Shown here one piece after another: positions 54,471 through 63,271 of a stretch of 64,000 bases of DNA; within the stretch, counting starts at the first letter, position 1; the number at the start of each line of letters is the position of its first letter. The DNA is from Variovorax sp. PAMC26660 (GTDB lineage Bacteria > Pseudomonadota > Gammaproteobacteria > Burkholderiales > Burkholderiaceae_C). Under the pieces are notes generated by a model. It worked only from the letters and a program-made list of their open reading frames with translations. It searched no databases and was not told the origin of the DNA. The translations under genes were made by a program, and so were the position numbers. The stretch spans positions 2,591,001 to 2,655,000 of the forward strand of contig NZ_CP060295.1 in assembly GCF_014302995.1 (NCBI RefSeq). Direction: 5' to 3'.

Positions 54471-54794
54471 TCAAACCTGTGTATCGGGCACGCGCACCGT
54501 GAGGCCATCGAAGGCCGCGGTCACGCTGAGCTGGCAGCTCAGGCGGCTGCCGGGCTGGCGCTCGGAAGCGACGGCGTCGAGCAGGGCGCTTTCCATGTCG
54601 TCCGGCGGCGGCAGCAGGTCGATGAAGGCGTCATCCACGTAGACGTGGCAGGTGGCACAGGAGCAGCAGCCGCCGCATTCGGCGTCGATGCCGCGCACGT
54701 TGCCGCGAATGGCGGTCTCCATCACGCTGGCGCCGACCTTGGCGTCGACCTCGCGCGTGGTGCCGTCCTTGAGGATGTAGTGGATCGTGGGCAT
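54471..54794 (-). CDS. [2Fe-2S] ferredoxin
   Basis: A 107-residue adrenodoxin-type ferredoxin. The cluster ligands are Cys40, Cys46, Cys49 (C-x5-C-x2-C within AECGGCCSCATCH) and Cys87 (RLSCQL). It most likely passes electrons to the Rieske oxygenase encoded two genes upstream. No ferredoxin reductase gene lies in the window, so electrons must come from a reductase encoded elsewhere. Confidence 0.92.
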   Translation of the reverse strand: MPTIHYILKDGTTREVDAKVGASVMETAIRGNVRGIDAECGGCCSCATCHVYVDDAFIDLLPPPDDMESALLDAVASERQPGSRLSCQLSVTAAFDGLTVRVPDTQV

Positions 54795-54810
54795 GTCGTG
54801 CAGGGCTGGT

Positions 54811-56268
54811 TCAGAACATGTCGAAGTACTCGCGGTGTTCCCACTCGCTGACTTCGAGGTTGAAGCGGGCGATTTCCGCTTCCTTGATGTGGCACAGGTA
54901 GTCGATGAAGACCTTGCTCATCTGCGTGTTGAGCATCTCGTCTTTTCGCAGGCAGGCGAGGGCGTCGCTCAGCGAACGCGGCAGTTGCTCTGCCGGCGTT
55001 TCGTACGGCGCATCGGCCGAAGGACCGGGGTCGGTCTTGTGGCGGATGCCGTCGAGTCCCGAGAACAGTTGCGACGCGAGGTAGAGGTACGGATTGGCCG
55101 TTGGCTCGCCCACGCGGTTCTCGATGCGCGAGGCGTTCTGCCCCACGCCGCCGAGCACGCGCAGCATCGCGCCGCGGTTGTCGCGTGCCCAGATTGCGCG
55201 GTCGGGCGCGAGCGAGAAGGGGCGGTAGCGGCGGTAGCCGTTGATCGTCGGGCTGGACAGTGCGGCGGCACCGCAGGCGTGCGCCTTCAGGCCGCCGAGG
55301 TAGTGCATGCCGATCTCGCTGAGCGTCTGGCCTTCGGCCTCGGGCATGAACGCGTTGACGCCGTCGCTCTTGCGCCGCAGCGACTGGTGCAGGTGCCAGC
55401 CGCTGGACATCACGTTCGGAATCTTCGGGCGGCACATGAAGGTGGCGTGCAGCCCGGCGCGCTGGCAGATCTGCTTGATGGCGCTGCGCAGCAGCACCAT
55501 GGTGTCGGCTGGCATCACGCCCGCCGTGGGGCCGAAGGTCAGCTCGAACTGGCTCGGGCCGAACTCGATCTCGAGCGAGCGCAGCGGCAGGCCGAGCGCG
55601 ATGAGGTTGGAGCGCAGCAGCTCCATCAGCTCGTCGACGCGGTCGTAGCGCAGCTCGGTCAAATACTGGTGGCCATGCGACAGCAGCGACACGCGCGGCG
55701 GCTCGCCGGGCTGGCCCGAATCGGCCAGGCCCATGCGCGCGTCTTCGAGCTTGAAGACGTGGAACTCGACTTCGAGACCGGCGATGAAATCCAACCCCAG
55801 CTCGTCGAGCTGGCTCACCGCGCGCTGCAGGATCTGCCGCGTTGCGAAGGGGCAGGGCTTGCCGTCCGCCATGTAGGCGTCGCACAGCACCCAGCCGGTG
55901 CGGGGCGCCCACGGCAGCACCTTGAAGGTGGCGGGATCGGCCACGATGGTGAAGTCGGCACCGCCCTGCAGGCCCTCGATGGCAAAGCCGCCGTTGGCGC
56001 TGAACACCGGGAACACGGTCTTGTGCGAGGTGTCCTTGGCCAGCAATGTGGAGGTGAGGTTCACGCCTTCCCACAGAGCCGAGCGCGCCTCGCTGGCAAC
56101 CAGCGTCTTGCCGCGCAGCAGGCCGTGCTGGTCGGGCCAGGCGAAGCGGACCACGTCGACCTCGCCGCTGTCGATGCGGCGCACCAGTTCCAGTGCTTGC
56201 AGGTGCTGGTCGTCGGACCAGAGGCCGAAGCGGTCGACGAACTTGTTGCTGTTGTTGCTGCTGCTCAT
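54811..56268 (-). CDS. Glutamine-synthetase-family ligase
   Basis: A 485-residue protein of the glutamine synthetase superfamily, longer than the housekeeping GlnA. It has an N-terminal beta-grasp part (LELVRRIDSGEVDVVRFAWPDQHGLLRGKTL) and the catalytic domain with EIEFGPSQFELTFGPTAGV and MSSGWHLHQSL. Related enzymes add glutamate to amines (gamma-glutamyl ligases such as PuuA, or TdnQ in aniline degradation). The position between a ferredoxin and a Rieske oxygenase favours gamma-glutamylation of an amine substrate ahead of, or after, oxygenation. Confidence 0.87.
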   Translation of the reverse strand: MSSSNNSNKFVDRFGLWSDDQHLQALELVRRIDSGEVDVVRFAWPDQHGLLRGKTLVASEARSALWEGVNLTSTLLAKDTSHKTVFPVFSANGGFAIEGLQGGADFTIVADPATFKVLPWAPRTGWVLCDAYMADGKPCPFATRQILQRAVSQLDELGLDFIAGLEVEFHVFKLEDARMGLADSGQPGEPPRVSLLSHGHQYLTELRYDRVDELMELLRSNLIALGLPLRSLEIEFGPSQFELTFGPTAGVMPADTMVLLRSAIKQICQRAGLHATFMCRPKIPNVMSSGWHLHQSLRRKSDGVNAFMPEAEGQTLSEIGMHYLGGLKAHACGAAALSSPTINGYRRYRPFSLAPDRAIWARDNRGAMLRVLGGVGQNASRIENRVGEPTANPYLYLASQLFSGLDGIRHKTDPGPSADAPYETPAEQLPRSLSDALACLRKDEMLNTQMSKVFIDYLCHIKEAEIARFNLEVSEWEHREYFDMF

Positions 56269-56279
56269 GGCGTGCGTGC

Positions 56280-57611
56280 TCAGGCGGCGAGCCGTGCGGA
56301 AGCCCAGTCGGATTTGAGGCGGCGCGCGCGGTCGGCTTCTTGCCAGTAGGTCTCGGTGGCGGCTTCATCGACGACATTGCCGATGCCGTCGATGGACGGT
56401 GGCCCTGTCATGGCGCTTGCCTGTGCGGCATCGATCAGCATCGGCGCGGTCTCGCCGGCCAGCGTGGCCTCGATGGCTTTCACCAGCACGCGACGGTAGG
56501 CAATGATGCCCTTGTCGGTGCTGCCCAGGTGCTCGCGCGTGCGGTCCTGGATGGCGCCTTGCGACTCCACTGCCCACTGGTCGTGCACGTTGATGTCGTC
56601 GCCCATGCCGGTGTAGGTTTCAGTGAGCTGTTCTTCGACGCTGAAGCCGTAGTTGTTGCGCTTGTTCTTGCGCGAGGTGTAGTCGGGCAGTTCGTAGAGC
56701 TTCAGGCGCTGGTCGCGCATTTGCTGCTTGTCGACGGGGCCGGTGAAGCTGGTGAAGATGGCGTACCAGTAGCAGTGCGTGTCGTCGACCGGCACATGCC
56801 ATTGCGAGATCGTCATCTCCGCGCTCATCGGGATCACGAAGGCTTGCGGGAACACCACGTTGGTCACGCGCACGTGGGTGGTGTCCTCCGACAGCTTGCG
56901 CAGGGCCTTCAGGCGGAAACCGTAGTCGGTGGGCTCGACGCTGATGTCGGGGCGGTCGTACTCGCGCAGCACCTTGGTGATGGGCATGTCGGAGTCGGCC
57001 GAGGCGCCGCGGAACTGCTTGCCGTAGCTCTCGGAGGTGTCGGCGTCCTCGAAGAAGCGGTGCAGGTACGAGGCGTGCGCGGGGTCGATGCCCACTTCGA
57101 GCGCCTGCAACCAGTTGCATTCGAACAGGCCCTTGAACGCGAAGGTGTGGCTGTCGGGCGCGACGAAGCAGTCGAAATCGGGGAAGGCCGGGGGCTCGCC
57201 CTCGCCGATGTAGGCGAAGACCACGCCGGCTTTCTCGACCACCGGATAGGCCGACTGCTTGATGCGGCTGCACAACTTGCTGGTGGGCGGCTCGGCGGGG
57301 GTTTCGAGGCAGTTGCCCTTGGCATCGAACAGCCAGCCGTGGAAGGCGCAGCGGATGCCGCCGTTTTCGAGGCGGCCGAAAGCCAGGTCGGCGCCACGGT
57401 GCGGGCAGTCGCGGTCGAGCATGCCGAGCTGGCCGCTCTCGTCACGGAACAGGACGAAGTCCTGGCCCATGAGCTTCACCGGCTTGACCGGGCGCGGGCC
57501 CGTCAGCTCGTCGACCAGGGCCACCGGCTGCCAGTAGCGGCGCAGCAGCTTGCCGGCGGGGGCGTCGCGTCCGACGCGGGTGATGAATTCGTTTTGCTCT
57601 GCGCTGATCAT
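56280..57611 (-). CDS. Rieske non-haem iron ring-hydroxylating oxygenase, alpha subunit
   Basis: A 443-residue oxygenase. The Rieske centre is Cys69-Pro-His71 and Cys88-Ala-Phe-His91. The mononuclear iron site follows the E-x3-D-x2-H-x4-H pattern at Glu172, Asp176, His179 and His184 (EVGIDPAHASYLH). The compact single-chain form resembles the phthalate-dioxygenase/vanillate-demethylase group. The ATG before ISAEQNEF gives the correct start; a longer frame runs into the promoter region. It is the first gene of the ligase-ferredoxin-Liv importer operon. Confidence 0.92.
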   Translation of the reverse strand: MISAEQNEFITRVGRDAPAGKLLRRYWQPVALVDELTGPRPVKPVKLMGQDFVLFRDESGQLGMLDRDCPHRGADLAFGRLENGGIRCAFHGWLFDAKGNCLETPAEPPTSKLCSRIKQSAYPVVEKAGVVFAYIGEGEPPAFPDFDCFVAPDSHTFAFKGLFECNWLQALEVGIDPAHASYLHRFFEDADTSESYGKQFRGASADSDMPITKVLREYDRPDISVEPTDYGFRLKALRKLSEDTTHVRVTNVVFPQAFVIPMSAEMTISQWHVPVDDTHCYWYAIFTSFTGPVDKQQMRDQRLKLYELPDYTSRKNKRNNYGFSVEEQLTETYTGMGDDINVHDQWAVESQGAIQDRTREHLGSTDKGIIAYRRVLVKAIEATLAGETAPMLIDAAQASAMTGPPSIDGIGNVVDEAATETYWQEADRARRLKSDWASARLAA

Positions 57612-57656
57612 CGTGCGGGCTCCATCGTGGGTTCTTTGGAAAGAGGCTTGCAGGCA

Positions 57657-57675
57657 TTGCATGCAACTGCATGCA
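57657..57675. promoter_or_regulatory. Tandem palindromes, candidate GntR operator
   Basis: Two copies of TGCATGCA lie 3 bases apart (TTGCATGCAACTGCATGCA), about 46 bases upstream of the oxygenase start. A third copy lies at 57805-57812. Short symmetric sites in this position are usual for FCD-type GntR regulators, and a GntR gene lies divergent. The match to a specific consensus is not proven. Confidence 0.55.
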
Positions 57676-57804
57676 TTGTCTTGGTGATACTCGATTCGGG
57701 TCAAACTTTCATCTGCGATTTCGCCCTGAATTGGGGCCTGGAAGGCTGAAATTCAGGGTAAACGCTGAGCGTAGCGTGTGTTTTTGACACTTGTTACGAA
57801 GAAG

Positions 57805-57812
57805 TGCATGCA
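57805..57812. promoter_or_regulatory. Third TGCATGCA palindrome, near gntR
   Basis: A further TGCATGCA copy (within GTGCATGCAA) lies 85 bases upstream of the GntR-family start. Together with the pair at 57657-57675 it could allow control of both divergent promoters. Confidence 0.45.
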
Positions 57813-57897
57813 ACAAGCGAGCCAGGGTAAACATGCTGCGTGCAGTGTCGGGCGTGTCTCCTAGAATCCGCTCATTCCTCTTCCCTGGCGCCTCCCG

Positions 57898-58632
57898 ATG
57901 GACTCCCAACAATCCCGCGTGCTCGTGCAGCTGCGCGACCTGATTCTCAAGGGCGAATTCGTGCCCGGAGAGCGGCTGGCCGAGATCCCGATCGCCGAGA
58001 AACTCGAAGCCTCGCGCACGCCGGTGCGCCTGGCGCTGGCCAGCCTCGAACACGAAGGCCTGATCGAACAATCGCCCAGTGGCGGCTACCAGATGCGCCG
58101 CTTCACCTCGCAGGAAGTGGCCGACGCCATTCGCGTGCGTGGCGTAATCGAAGGCTTTGCCGCGCGCCTGCTGGCGGAAGACGGTGCCTCGCGCCAATTG
58201 CTGCGCGACCTGAAGGAATGCCTCGATGACGGCGACAGGGCGGTCAACAAGCCCAGCATGGAGATCGACGACTACGCCGCCTACGTCGAAATGAACGACC
58301 GCTTTCACAAGCTGATCCTCGAGGGCTGCGGCAACTTGGCGCTCAAGCGAGTGATGGACATGCTGGGCGGCCAGCCTTTCGCCGCACCGAGCGCGATGCT
58401 GCCGATGCAGTCGTCGATGGAAGAAGGCCAGCAGTGGATGCGCCAGGCGCACCGCACGCACCATGCGATGGTGCAGGCCATCGAGCGCGGCCAGGGCTCG
58501 CGCGCACAGGCGCTGGGCGAGGAGCACGTGGAGATCGCGCGCATGAACCTCGACTACGCACTGGAGCGGCCGGAGCTGGCAGCCGAGCTGATGCCCGGCA
58601 TTCGCCTTGTTTCCAAGGGGCGCAACGCCTGA
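57898..58632 (+). CDS. GntR-family (FCD) transcriptional regulator
   Basis: A 244-residue GntR regulator: winged helix (residues 1-72, with PIAEKLEASRTPVRLALASLE) and a helical FCD effector domain with a metal-site His set (NDRFHKLI... and RTHHAMVQAI). It is divergent from the oxygenase operon, with TGCATGCA palindromes between. It probably represses or activates that operon in response to a carboxylate or amine-derived ligand. Confidence 0.92.
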   Translation: MDSQQSRVLVQLRDLILKGEFVPGERLAEIPIAEKLEASRTPVRLALASLEHEGLIEQSPSGGYQMRRFTSQEVADAIRVRGVIEGFAARLLAEDGASRQLLRDLKECLDDGDRAVNKPSMEIDDYAAYVEMNDRFHKLILEGCGNLALKRVMDMLGGQPFAAPSAMLPMQSSMEEGQQWMRQAHRTHHAMVQAIERGQGSRAQALGEEHVEIARMNLDYALERPELAAELMPGIRLVSKGRNA

Positions 58633-58730
58633 GTTCGACGGGCGCAACCGGTGGGTCTGCAAAAGACTGGCCGGTATTTCGGCATCCGCACCGTCTGGTC
58701 GGTGACGGCCGAGACTAGAATTTCCTGCAT

Positions 58731-59348
58731 ATGAATGCCGCCGCCCCCGCCAAGACCTCGTTCAAGGAACAGATGCTGCAGGCCCGCGAGGAGGCCATCG
58801 TGCAGACCGCGAGCCGCCTGCTCGCCGAGAAGGGCTTCGAGTCGATGACGGTCGACGAGGTCGCTGCCTCGGTCGGCATCGCCAAGGCCAGCCTCTACAA
58901 GCACTTCCCGAGCAAGGAAGACCTGGCCGCCGCCGCGATGGTGCGGATCATGCAGCGCACGCTGGACTTTCTGGCCTCGGTGTCGGCCGACGACAAGCCG
59001 ACCGCCAAGCTGCGCGCGGTGGTGCAGTGGGCCATGCAGGTGCAGCTGGCCGGCGAGATGCCTTCGCTGCCGCACCAGAATTCGACCTTGCGCGCTGCGC
59101 TCATGAACAACCGGGGTTACCTCGATCGCCTCGTGACGATCAGCGACCAGCTCGGCGGCTGGATCCAGGCCGCGCAGGCCGATGGCACGCTGAACCCGAA
59201 GCTGCCGGCGATTGCCGTGCTCTACACGCTGTTCGCGCGCGCCTGCGATCCGGTGCTCGGCTTTCTCAAGGCGGGTGGCCTGCAGAGCGACGAGCAGATC
59301 GTCGAACTCGTGCTCGCGACCTGCTTCGACGGCCTGGCCACGCGCTGA
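58731..59348 (+). CDS. TetR-family transcriptional regulator
   Basis: A 205-residue TetR regulator. The helix-turn-helix is in SMTVDEVAASVGIAKASLYKHFPSKEDLAAAAM (residues about 36-68), and the C-terminal helical ligand domain follows. It is convergent with the Tat-exported amidase gene, with 10 bases between stops. No target is evident. Confidence 0.92.
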   Translation: MNAAAPAKTSFKEQMLQAREEAIVQTASRLLAEKGFESMTVDEVAASVGIAKASLYKHFPSKEDLAAAAMVRIMQRTLDFLASVSADDKPTAKLRAVVQWAMQVQLAGEMPSLPHQNSTLRAALMNNRGYLDRLVTISDQLGGWIQAAQADGTLNPKLPAIAVLYTLFARACDPVLGFLKAGGLQSDEQIVELVLATCFDGLATR

Positions 59349-59358
59349 ATGAAGCGCT

Positions 59359-60864
59359 TCAGCTGCTGAGGGCGCGCCGCGGCGTCACTACCGCTTCGAC
59401 CGCCGCACCCACCGCAAGCAACCGGTGATCGGTGTTGCCGATGCCGGCGATCATCAGGCCGACCGGCGCCGCGCCTGCCTCGTGGCAGGGCACCGACAGC
59501 GCGCAGCCATCGAACAGATTCACCACCGACGGGTTGCGCAGCATGCGGCCGTTAATACGGTAATAGGTGTCGTCGTCCTTCAGCACCTCGGCGATGGGCG
59601 GCGCGATGTCGGGCGTGGTGGGCATCAGCATCGCGTCGTAGCCGGCGGCCGCCGTGTTGATCGAGCGGATGAACTGGCGGCGCAGCGACTGCAGCTGCAG
59701 GTAGTCGGGCGCGGTGATGGTTTCGCCGGTCTTGATGCGGGCCAGCACGCGCGGATCGTATTTGGCCGCGCCGGTCTTGATGAACTCGCGGTGCCAGGTG
59801 AAGGCCTCGGCGGCGGTGATCATGCCGCGCGGGTTGATGGTCGGAGCTTTCGCGAACTCGACCATCGGCAGCTCGGTGATCGTGGCGCCGGCGGCCGAGA
59901 GCTTGGACAGCGCGGCGGCAAAGGCCGTGGCCACCTGGGGCGACAGGTCGTCCTGGAAGAAGGTCTTGGGCACCGCAAAGCGCAGGCCACGCAGCGGCGG
60001 CGCCTTGAACGGGCGTTGCAGTTCGCCGGCCAGCACCGCGTCGAGCACGGCGCAGTCTTCCACTGTCCAGGCCATCGGCCCGGCGGAATCGAAGGAGGTC
60101 GACAGCGGCATCACGCCGTCGAGCGGAATGCGGCGCTGCGTGGGCTTGAAGCCCACGAGGCCGTTCAGCGCGGAAGGAATGCGCAGCGAGCCGCCGGTGT
60201 CGGTGCCGACGGCGCCGGCGGCCATGCCGTCGGTCACGGAGATGGCGCCGCCCGAGGTCGAACCACCGGGGATGCGGCCGGTCGCGCGGTCGTAGACGTT
60301 CTTCGGCGTGCCGTAGTGCGGGTTGATGCCCAGGCCGGTGTAGGCGAACTCGACCGTGTTGGTGCGCCCGATGATGATCGCGCCGGCCCGCCGCAGCCGC
60401 TCGACCACCACCGCATCGCGCGCTGCCGGCGGTTGGCCGACCAGCACCGTCGAGCCGCCGAGCGTGGTGATGCCGGCTTCGTCGAACAGGTCTTTCAGCG
60501 AGATCGGGATGCCGGCGATCGGCGAGGCGGCGGGTCGGCCGCTCTTGCGTTCGGCGTCCAGCCGGGCGGCGGCGGCGCGGGCCGACTCGGCGTGCACCTG
60601 GATGAAGGTGCGCGCGCCTTCGCCGGCGGGGTTCTGGATGGCGGCGAGTGCTTCTTCGACCAGCTGGCTGCTGCTGAGCGTGCCGGCCGCGAGCCGGCGC
60701 GACATCTCGGCCATCGACAGCTGGCCCATCGCCTTGCCGGTGATGTCGGGTGCTTGCGCCAGCGCCTTGGGCAGCAGCGACAGCATGCCGGCCGCCGCGG
60801 CTGCGCCGGCCGTGTGTTGCAGGAAGGTGCGACGTTGTTGTTGCTGTGACGGCTGCTGTGTCAT
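59359..60864 (-). CDS. Tat-exported amidase (amidase signature family)
   Basis: A 501-residue amidase-signature enzyme. The N-terminus has a twin-arginine motif (QRRTFLQHTAG) with hydrophobic run and AQA site, so it is probably folded before export. The catalytic Ser-cisSer-Lys triad is read as Lys124 (ISLKDLFDEAG), Ser202 (PGGSTSGGA) and Ser226 (TDTGGSLRIP). The substrate is an amide but cannot be told. It is not part of the amide operon at 21300-32742. Confidence 0.9.
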   Translation of the reverse strand: MTQQPSQQQQRRTFLQHTAGAAAAAGMLSLLPKALAQAPDITGKAMGQLSMAEMSRRLAAGTLSSSQLVEEALAAIQNPAGEGARTFIQVHAESARAAAARLDAERKSGRPAASPIAGIPISLKDLFDEAGITTLGGSTVLVGQPPAARDAVVVERLRRAGAIIIGRTNTVEFAYTGLGINPHYGTPKNVYDRATGRIPGGSTSGGAISVTDGMAAGAVGTDTGGSLRIPSALNGLVGFKPTQRRIPLDGVMPLSTSFDSAGPMAWTVEDCAVLDAVLAGELQRPFKAPPLRGLRFAVPKTFFQDDLSPQVATAFAAALSKLSAAGATITELPMVEFAKAPTINPRGMITAAEAFTWHREFIKTGAAKYDPRVLARIKTGETITAPDYLQLQSLRRQFIRSINTAAAGYDAMLMPTTPDIAPPIAEVLKDDDTYYRINGRMLRNPSVVNLFDGCALSVPCHEAGAAPVGLMIAGIGNTDHRLLAVGAAVEAVVTPRRALSS

Positions 60865-60948
60865 GGCGCTCTCCTCCAGGGATGGATGGGCTCGCGGCAG
60901 TCTACACAGCCGGCATGGCGCGTGGGTTGCGGCCGGTTACGGCGCGGT

Positions 60949-61755
60949 TCAGCGCACGTCGATCAGCAGGTCGGGGCGAAAGCCTTCCTGCTCGCCATTG
61001 CGCTTGTAGCCCAGCGGGTTGGCCACCACGCGGCAGCCGTTCTTCATGTAATCGAAGGGGCTGTGCAGGTGGCCGTGCAGCCACAGCTTGGCGTGGGGCA
61101 GCAGTTCGTCGAGTGCATTGCAGAAACCGGCTGTGCCGGGCGTCAATCCGTAGCGCGGATCGGCGCTCGCAAGGCTGGGCGCGAAATGGGTGATGGCGAC
61201 TGTGGTGCCTTCGAAGGGCTCGGCCAGCGCTTGCTCCAGCCAGGCCTGGCAGGTGAGTGCCTGGTCGCGCAACTGTGCGGACAGGAAGAGTTCGCCGTTA
61301 CGCATGGTGGCCGCTTTTTCAAGATAGAAATCGGCGGCCCGCATCGCCTTGCCGCGCTTCTTGAGTGCATCGGCGAGGCCGTCGGTGGGCTCGACCAGCG
61401 CGTCGAAGTCGGCCCAGAGCGTGGTGCCGACGAAGCGGATGCCGTCGATCACCCGGGTTTCGCGCTCCAGCCAGAGGATGTCCAGCTCTTCGCAAAGTGC
61501 GCGCAGCCGCTCATGGGTCTCGTCGAAGTCGACGTTGTCGTACTCGTGATTGCCCGGCACGTAGACGACCGGCACCGGCCAGCCGTTGCGGGGCGAAAAG
61601 CGGCCCAGGCCGAAGTCGGTATCGGTCAGGCGGGAGCCTTGCTGGTAGGAGCCGATGTCGCCCGCGAGGATCAGCATGTCGGCGCCCGGAACGGGCTCGG
61701 CGCGGAAGTGGGGGTGGGACTCCAGGTGCAGGTCGGAGAGCAGTTGCAGCTTCAT
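60949..61755 (-). CDS. Metallophosphoesterase
   Basis: A 268-residue cytoplasmic calcineurin-like phosphoesterase. The metal motifs are SDLHLE (start, residues 6-11), ILAGDIG, YVPGNHEYDN and, near the end, LWLHGHLHSPFDY. It begins MKLQLLSDLHLESHP. The substrate is unknown. It is the gene upstream of the amidase on the same strand, 84 bases away, and divergent from the small gene at 61881. Confidence 0.9.
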   Translation of the reverse strand: MKLQLLSDLHLESHPHFRAEPVPGADMLILAGDIGSYQQGSRLTDTDFGLGRFSPRNGWPVPVVYVPGNHEYDNVDFDETHERLRALCEELDILWLERETRVIDGIRFVGTTLWADFDALVEPTDGLADALKKRGKAMRAADFYLEKAATMRNGELFLSAQLRDQALTCQAWLEQALAEPFEGTTVAITHFAPSLASADPRYGLTPGTAGFCNALDELLPHAKLWLHGHLHSPFDYMKNGCRVVANPLGYKRNGEQEGFRPDLLIDVR

Positions 61756-61816
61756 CGTCGGGCCAGTCTAGGTGAATTGCCCCATGCATGAAGTGCATAA
61801 GGCATGGCTTGTTTTG

Positions 61817-61833
61817 TTAGGGATAACCCTTAA
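61817..61833. promoter_or_regulatory. TTAGGGATAACCC motif, first copy
   Basis: The near-palindromic TTAGGGATAACCCTTAA lies 48 bases upstream of the small gene at 61881. A closely related TTAGGGATTACCCC (minus strand) lies at 63197-63210. The sharing suggests a common regulator at two nearby promoters. The binding protein is not known. Confidence 0.4.
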
Positions 61834-61880
61834 TCTTGGAGCATCAACCACTCCAGCGCAGCCAAAAGCCGCGCACTGTC

Positions 61881-62054
61881 ATGTTCAGCCTCATCGCCCA
61901 AGTGGCCCGTTTCTTCCGCTCCACCCCCGTCGACGCCCCTGCCAGCCACGCGGCCGCCCTGATGGAAAGCGCCGACGTTCGCGCCGGCCGTGGCGCCCAC
62001 CACGCGCAGGAACTGCGCGCCGCAGCCAGCGCCTGGCTCAGCGTCGTCAGGTAA
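61881..62054 (+). CDS. Small protein (57 aa)
   Basis: A 57-residue protein: MFSLIAQVARFFRS, a short Ala-rich middle (APASHAAALMESADVRAGRG), and a C-terminal EL-RAAASAWLSVVR segment. The hydrophobic start may contact the membrane. I believe similar short proteins occur in related bacteria, but the family cannot be named. The ATG at 61881 was chosen because upstream in-frame codons lie in the motif-bearing promoter. A hairpin region lies downstream. Confidence 0.5.
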   Translation: MFSLIAQVARFFRSTPVDAPASHAAALMESADVRAGRGAHHAQELRAAASAWLSVVR

Positions 62055-62096
62055 TCGGCTTGCCCCCAGGCTGCGCGCACTGCGTGTCGCTGCGCC

Positions 62097-62150
62097 AACC
62101 CCCTGTCGGGGGCAACACCTGAGGCCCGGCGAAGCCGGTTCGTCGGTGTT
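62097..62150. repeat. Convergent-gene hairpin block, possible second repeat family
   Basis: Two stem-loops lie between a small gene and a convergent LysR gene: CCCCC-TGT-CGGGGG at about 62099-62112, and AACACC...GGTGTT (62114-62150) enclosing CCGGC-GAA-GCCGG (62125-62137). It is likely a two-way terminator. From general knowledge, blocks of the form gggggcaacacc...cccggcgaagccgg recur between genes in Comamonadaceae; only one copy is seen in this window. Confidence 0.5.
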
Positions 62151-62168
62151 TCACGAACAGAGGCCGGT

Positions 62169-63149
62169 CTATTGCGGGATTTTTTGTCCCAGGACCGATC
62201 CAGCGAAAGCCGCTGCCGCCGAGCGCAACAGCGCGGTACGCAGCCACTCGTGTGCATGCCCGTGCTGGGCGCGCCGGTGCCAGACGGCATCCACATGCAC
62301 CGGCGGCTGGTCGAAGGGCAGGTCGCGCAACACCAGCTGGTCGTCAATGCCGGTCACGGTAACGAAGTGGCGCGGCAGCACGGTCAGCAGGTCTGAATTG
62401 GCCACCACCCGGCCAGCCGTGAAGAACTGGTTTACCGTCACCACGATGCGCCGCTCACGTCCCATGGCGCCCAGCGTCTGGTCGATGAAGCCGTAGGGGC
62501 GTCCCGAGAAACTCACCAGCAGGTGTCGCGCGGCGCAGTAGCTGTCGAGCGTCAGCGGTGCGCTTGCCAGCGGATGGTCGCGGCGCATCACGCATACATA
62601 TTGGCCGAGATAGAGCCGCTGGGTCTCGAACGCCACCCCCACGCCAGACTGCCCGCGCGCCGCCAGACTGGCGATCACTGCGGGGAAGTAGCCGACGGCC
62701 ATGTCCACCTCTTCCAGTTCCAGCATGCGGCGCGGGTCGCGCGTGGTCAGCGGCAGCACGCGCAGAGAAATGGCGGGCGCCTCTTTTTCGGCAATCTGCA
62801 CCAGGCCTGGAATCAGCTCGGCTGCAGTGGCATCGGCCATGGCCAGCAGGAAGGTGGTGTCGGCGGTGCCGGCATCGAACTCGCCGGGCGCCAAGGTGTG
62901 TTGTAACTGGCGCAGGGCGTCGCGCACAGTCGGCCAGAGGGCCAGCGCCCGCGGGGTGGGCTCCACGCCGGCGCCCGACCGGCGCACCAACTCATCACCC
63001 AATACGTCGCGCAGACGCCGCAGCGCGTTGCTCACGGCCGGCTGCGTGATCGACAGGTTGCGGGCGGCGCGCGTGAGGTTGCGCTCTGCCATCACCTCGT
63101 CGAAGACGCGGAGCAGGTTGAGATCGAGTGTGCGGAAATTGACGTCCAT
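62169..63149 (-). CDS. LysR-family transcriptional regulator
   Basis: A 326-residue LysR regulator beginning MDVNFRTLDLNLLRVFDEVMAERNLTRAARNLSITQPAVSNAL, the NodD/LeuO-like opening. The effector domain follows. The ATG at 63149 is preferred to a TTG just upstream. It is divergent from the membrane-protein gene at 63272 with the motif at 63197-63210 in between. Confidence 0.92.
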   Translation of the reverse strand: MDVNFRTLDLNLLRVFDEVMAERNLTRAARNLSITQPAVSNALRRLRDVLGDELVRRSGAGVEPTPRALALWPTVRDALRQLQHTLAPGEFDAGTADTTFLLAMADATAAELIPGLVQIAEKEAPAISLRVLPLTTRDPRRMLELEEVDMAVGYFPAVIASLAARGQSGVGVAFETQRLYLGQYVCVMRRDHPLASAPLTLDSYCAARHLLVSFSGRPYGFIDQTLGAMGRERRIVVTVNQFFTAGRVVANSDLLTVLPRHFVTVTGIDDQLVLRDLPFDQPPVHVDAVWHRRAQHGHAHEWLRTALLRSAAAAFAGSVLGQKIPQ

Positions 63150-63196
63150 CAATGCTGTGAATGATAAACATCAGAAAGATAAAGTGGCAAAGCACT

Positions 63197-63210
63197 GGGG
63201 TAATCCCTAA
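63197..63210. promoter_or_regulatory. TTAGGGATTACCC motif, second copy
   Basis: On the minus strand this reads TTAGGGATTACCCC and differs from the copy at 61817 at one of the first 13 positions. It lies in the divergent region between the LysR gene and the membrane-protein gene, 61 bases before the latter's ATG. Confidence 0.4.
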
Positions 63211-63271
63211 TATCACTGCATCGGCACTCTTTGCCATCACTGATTTTTCACTCTCCCAGGAGGGATGCACC

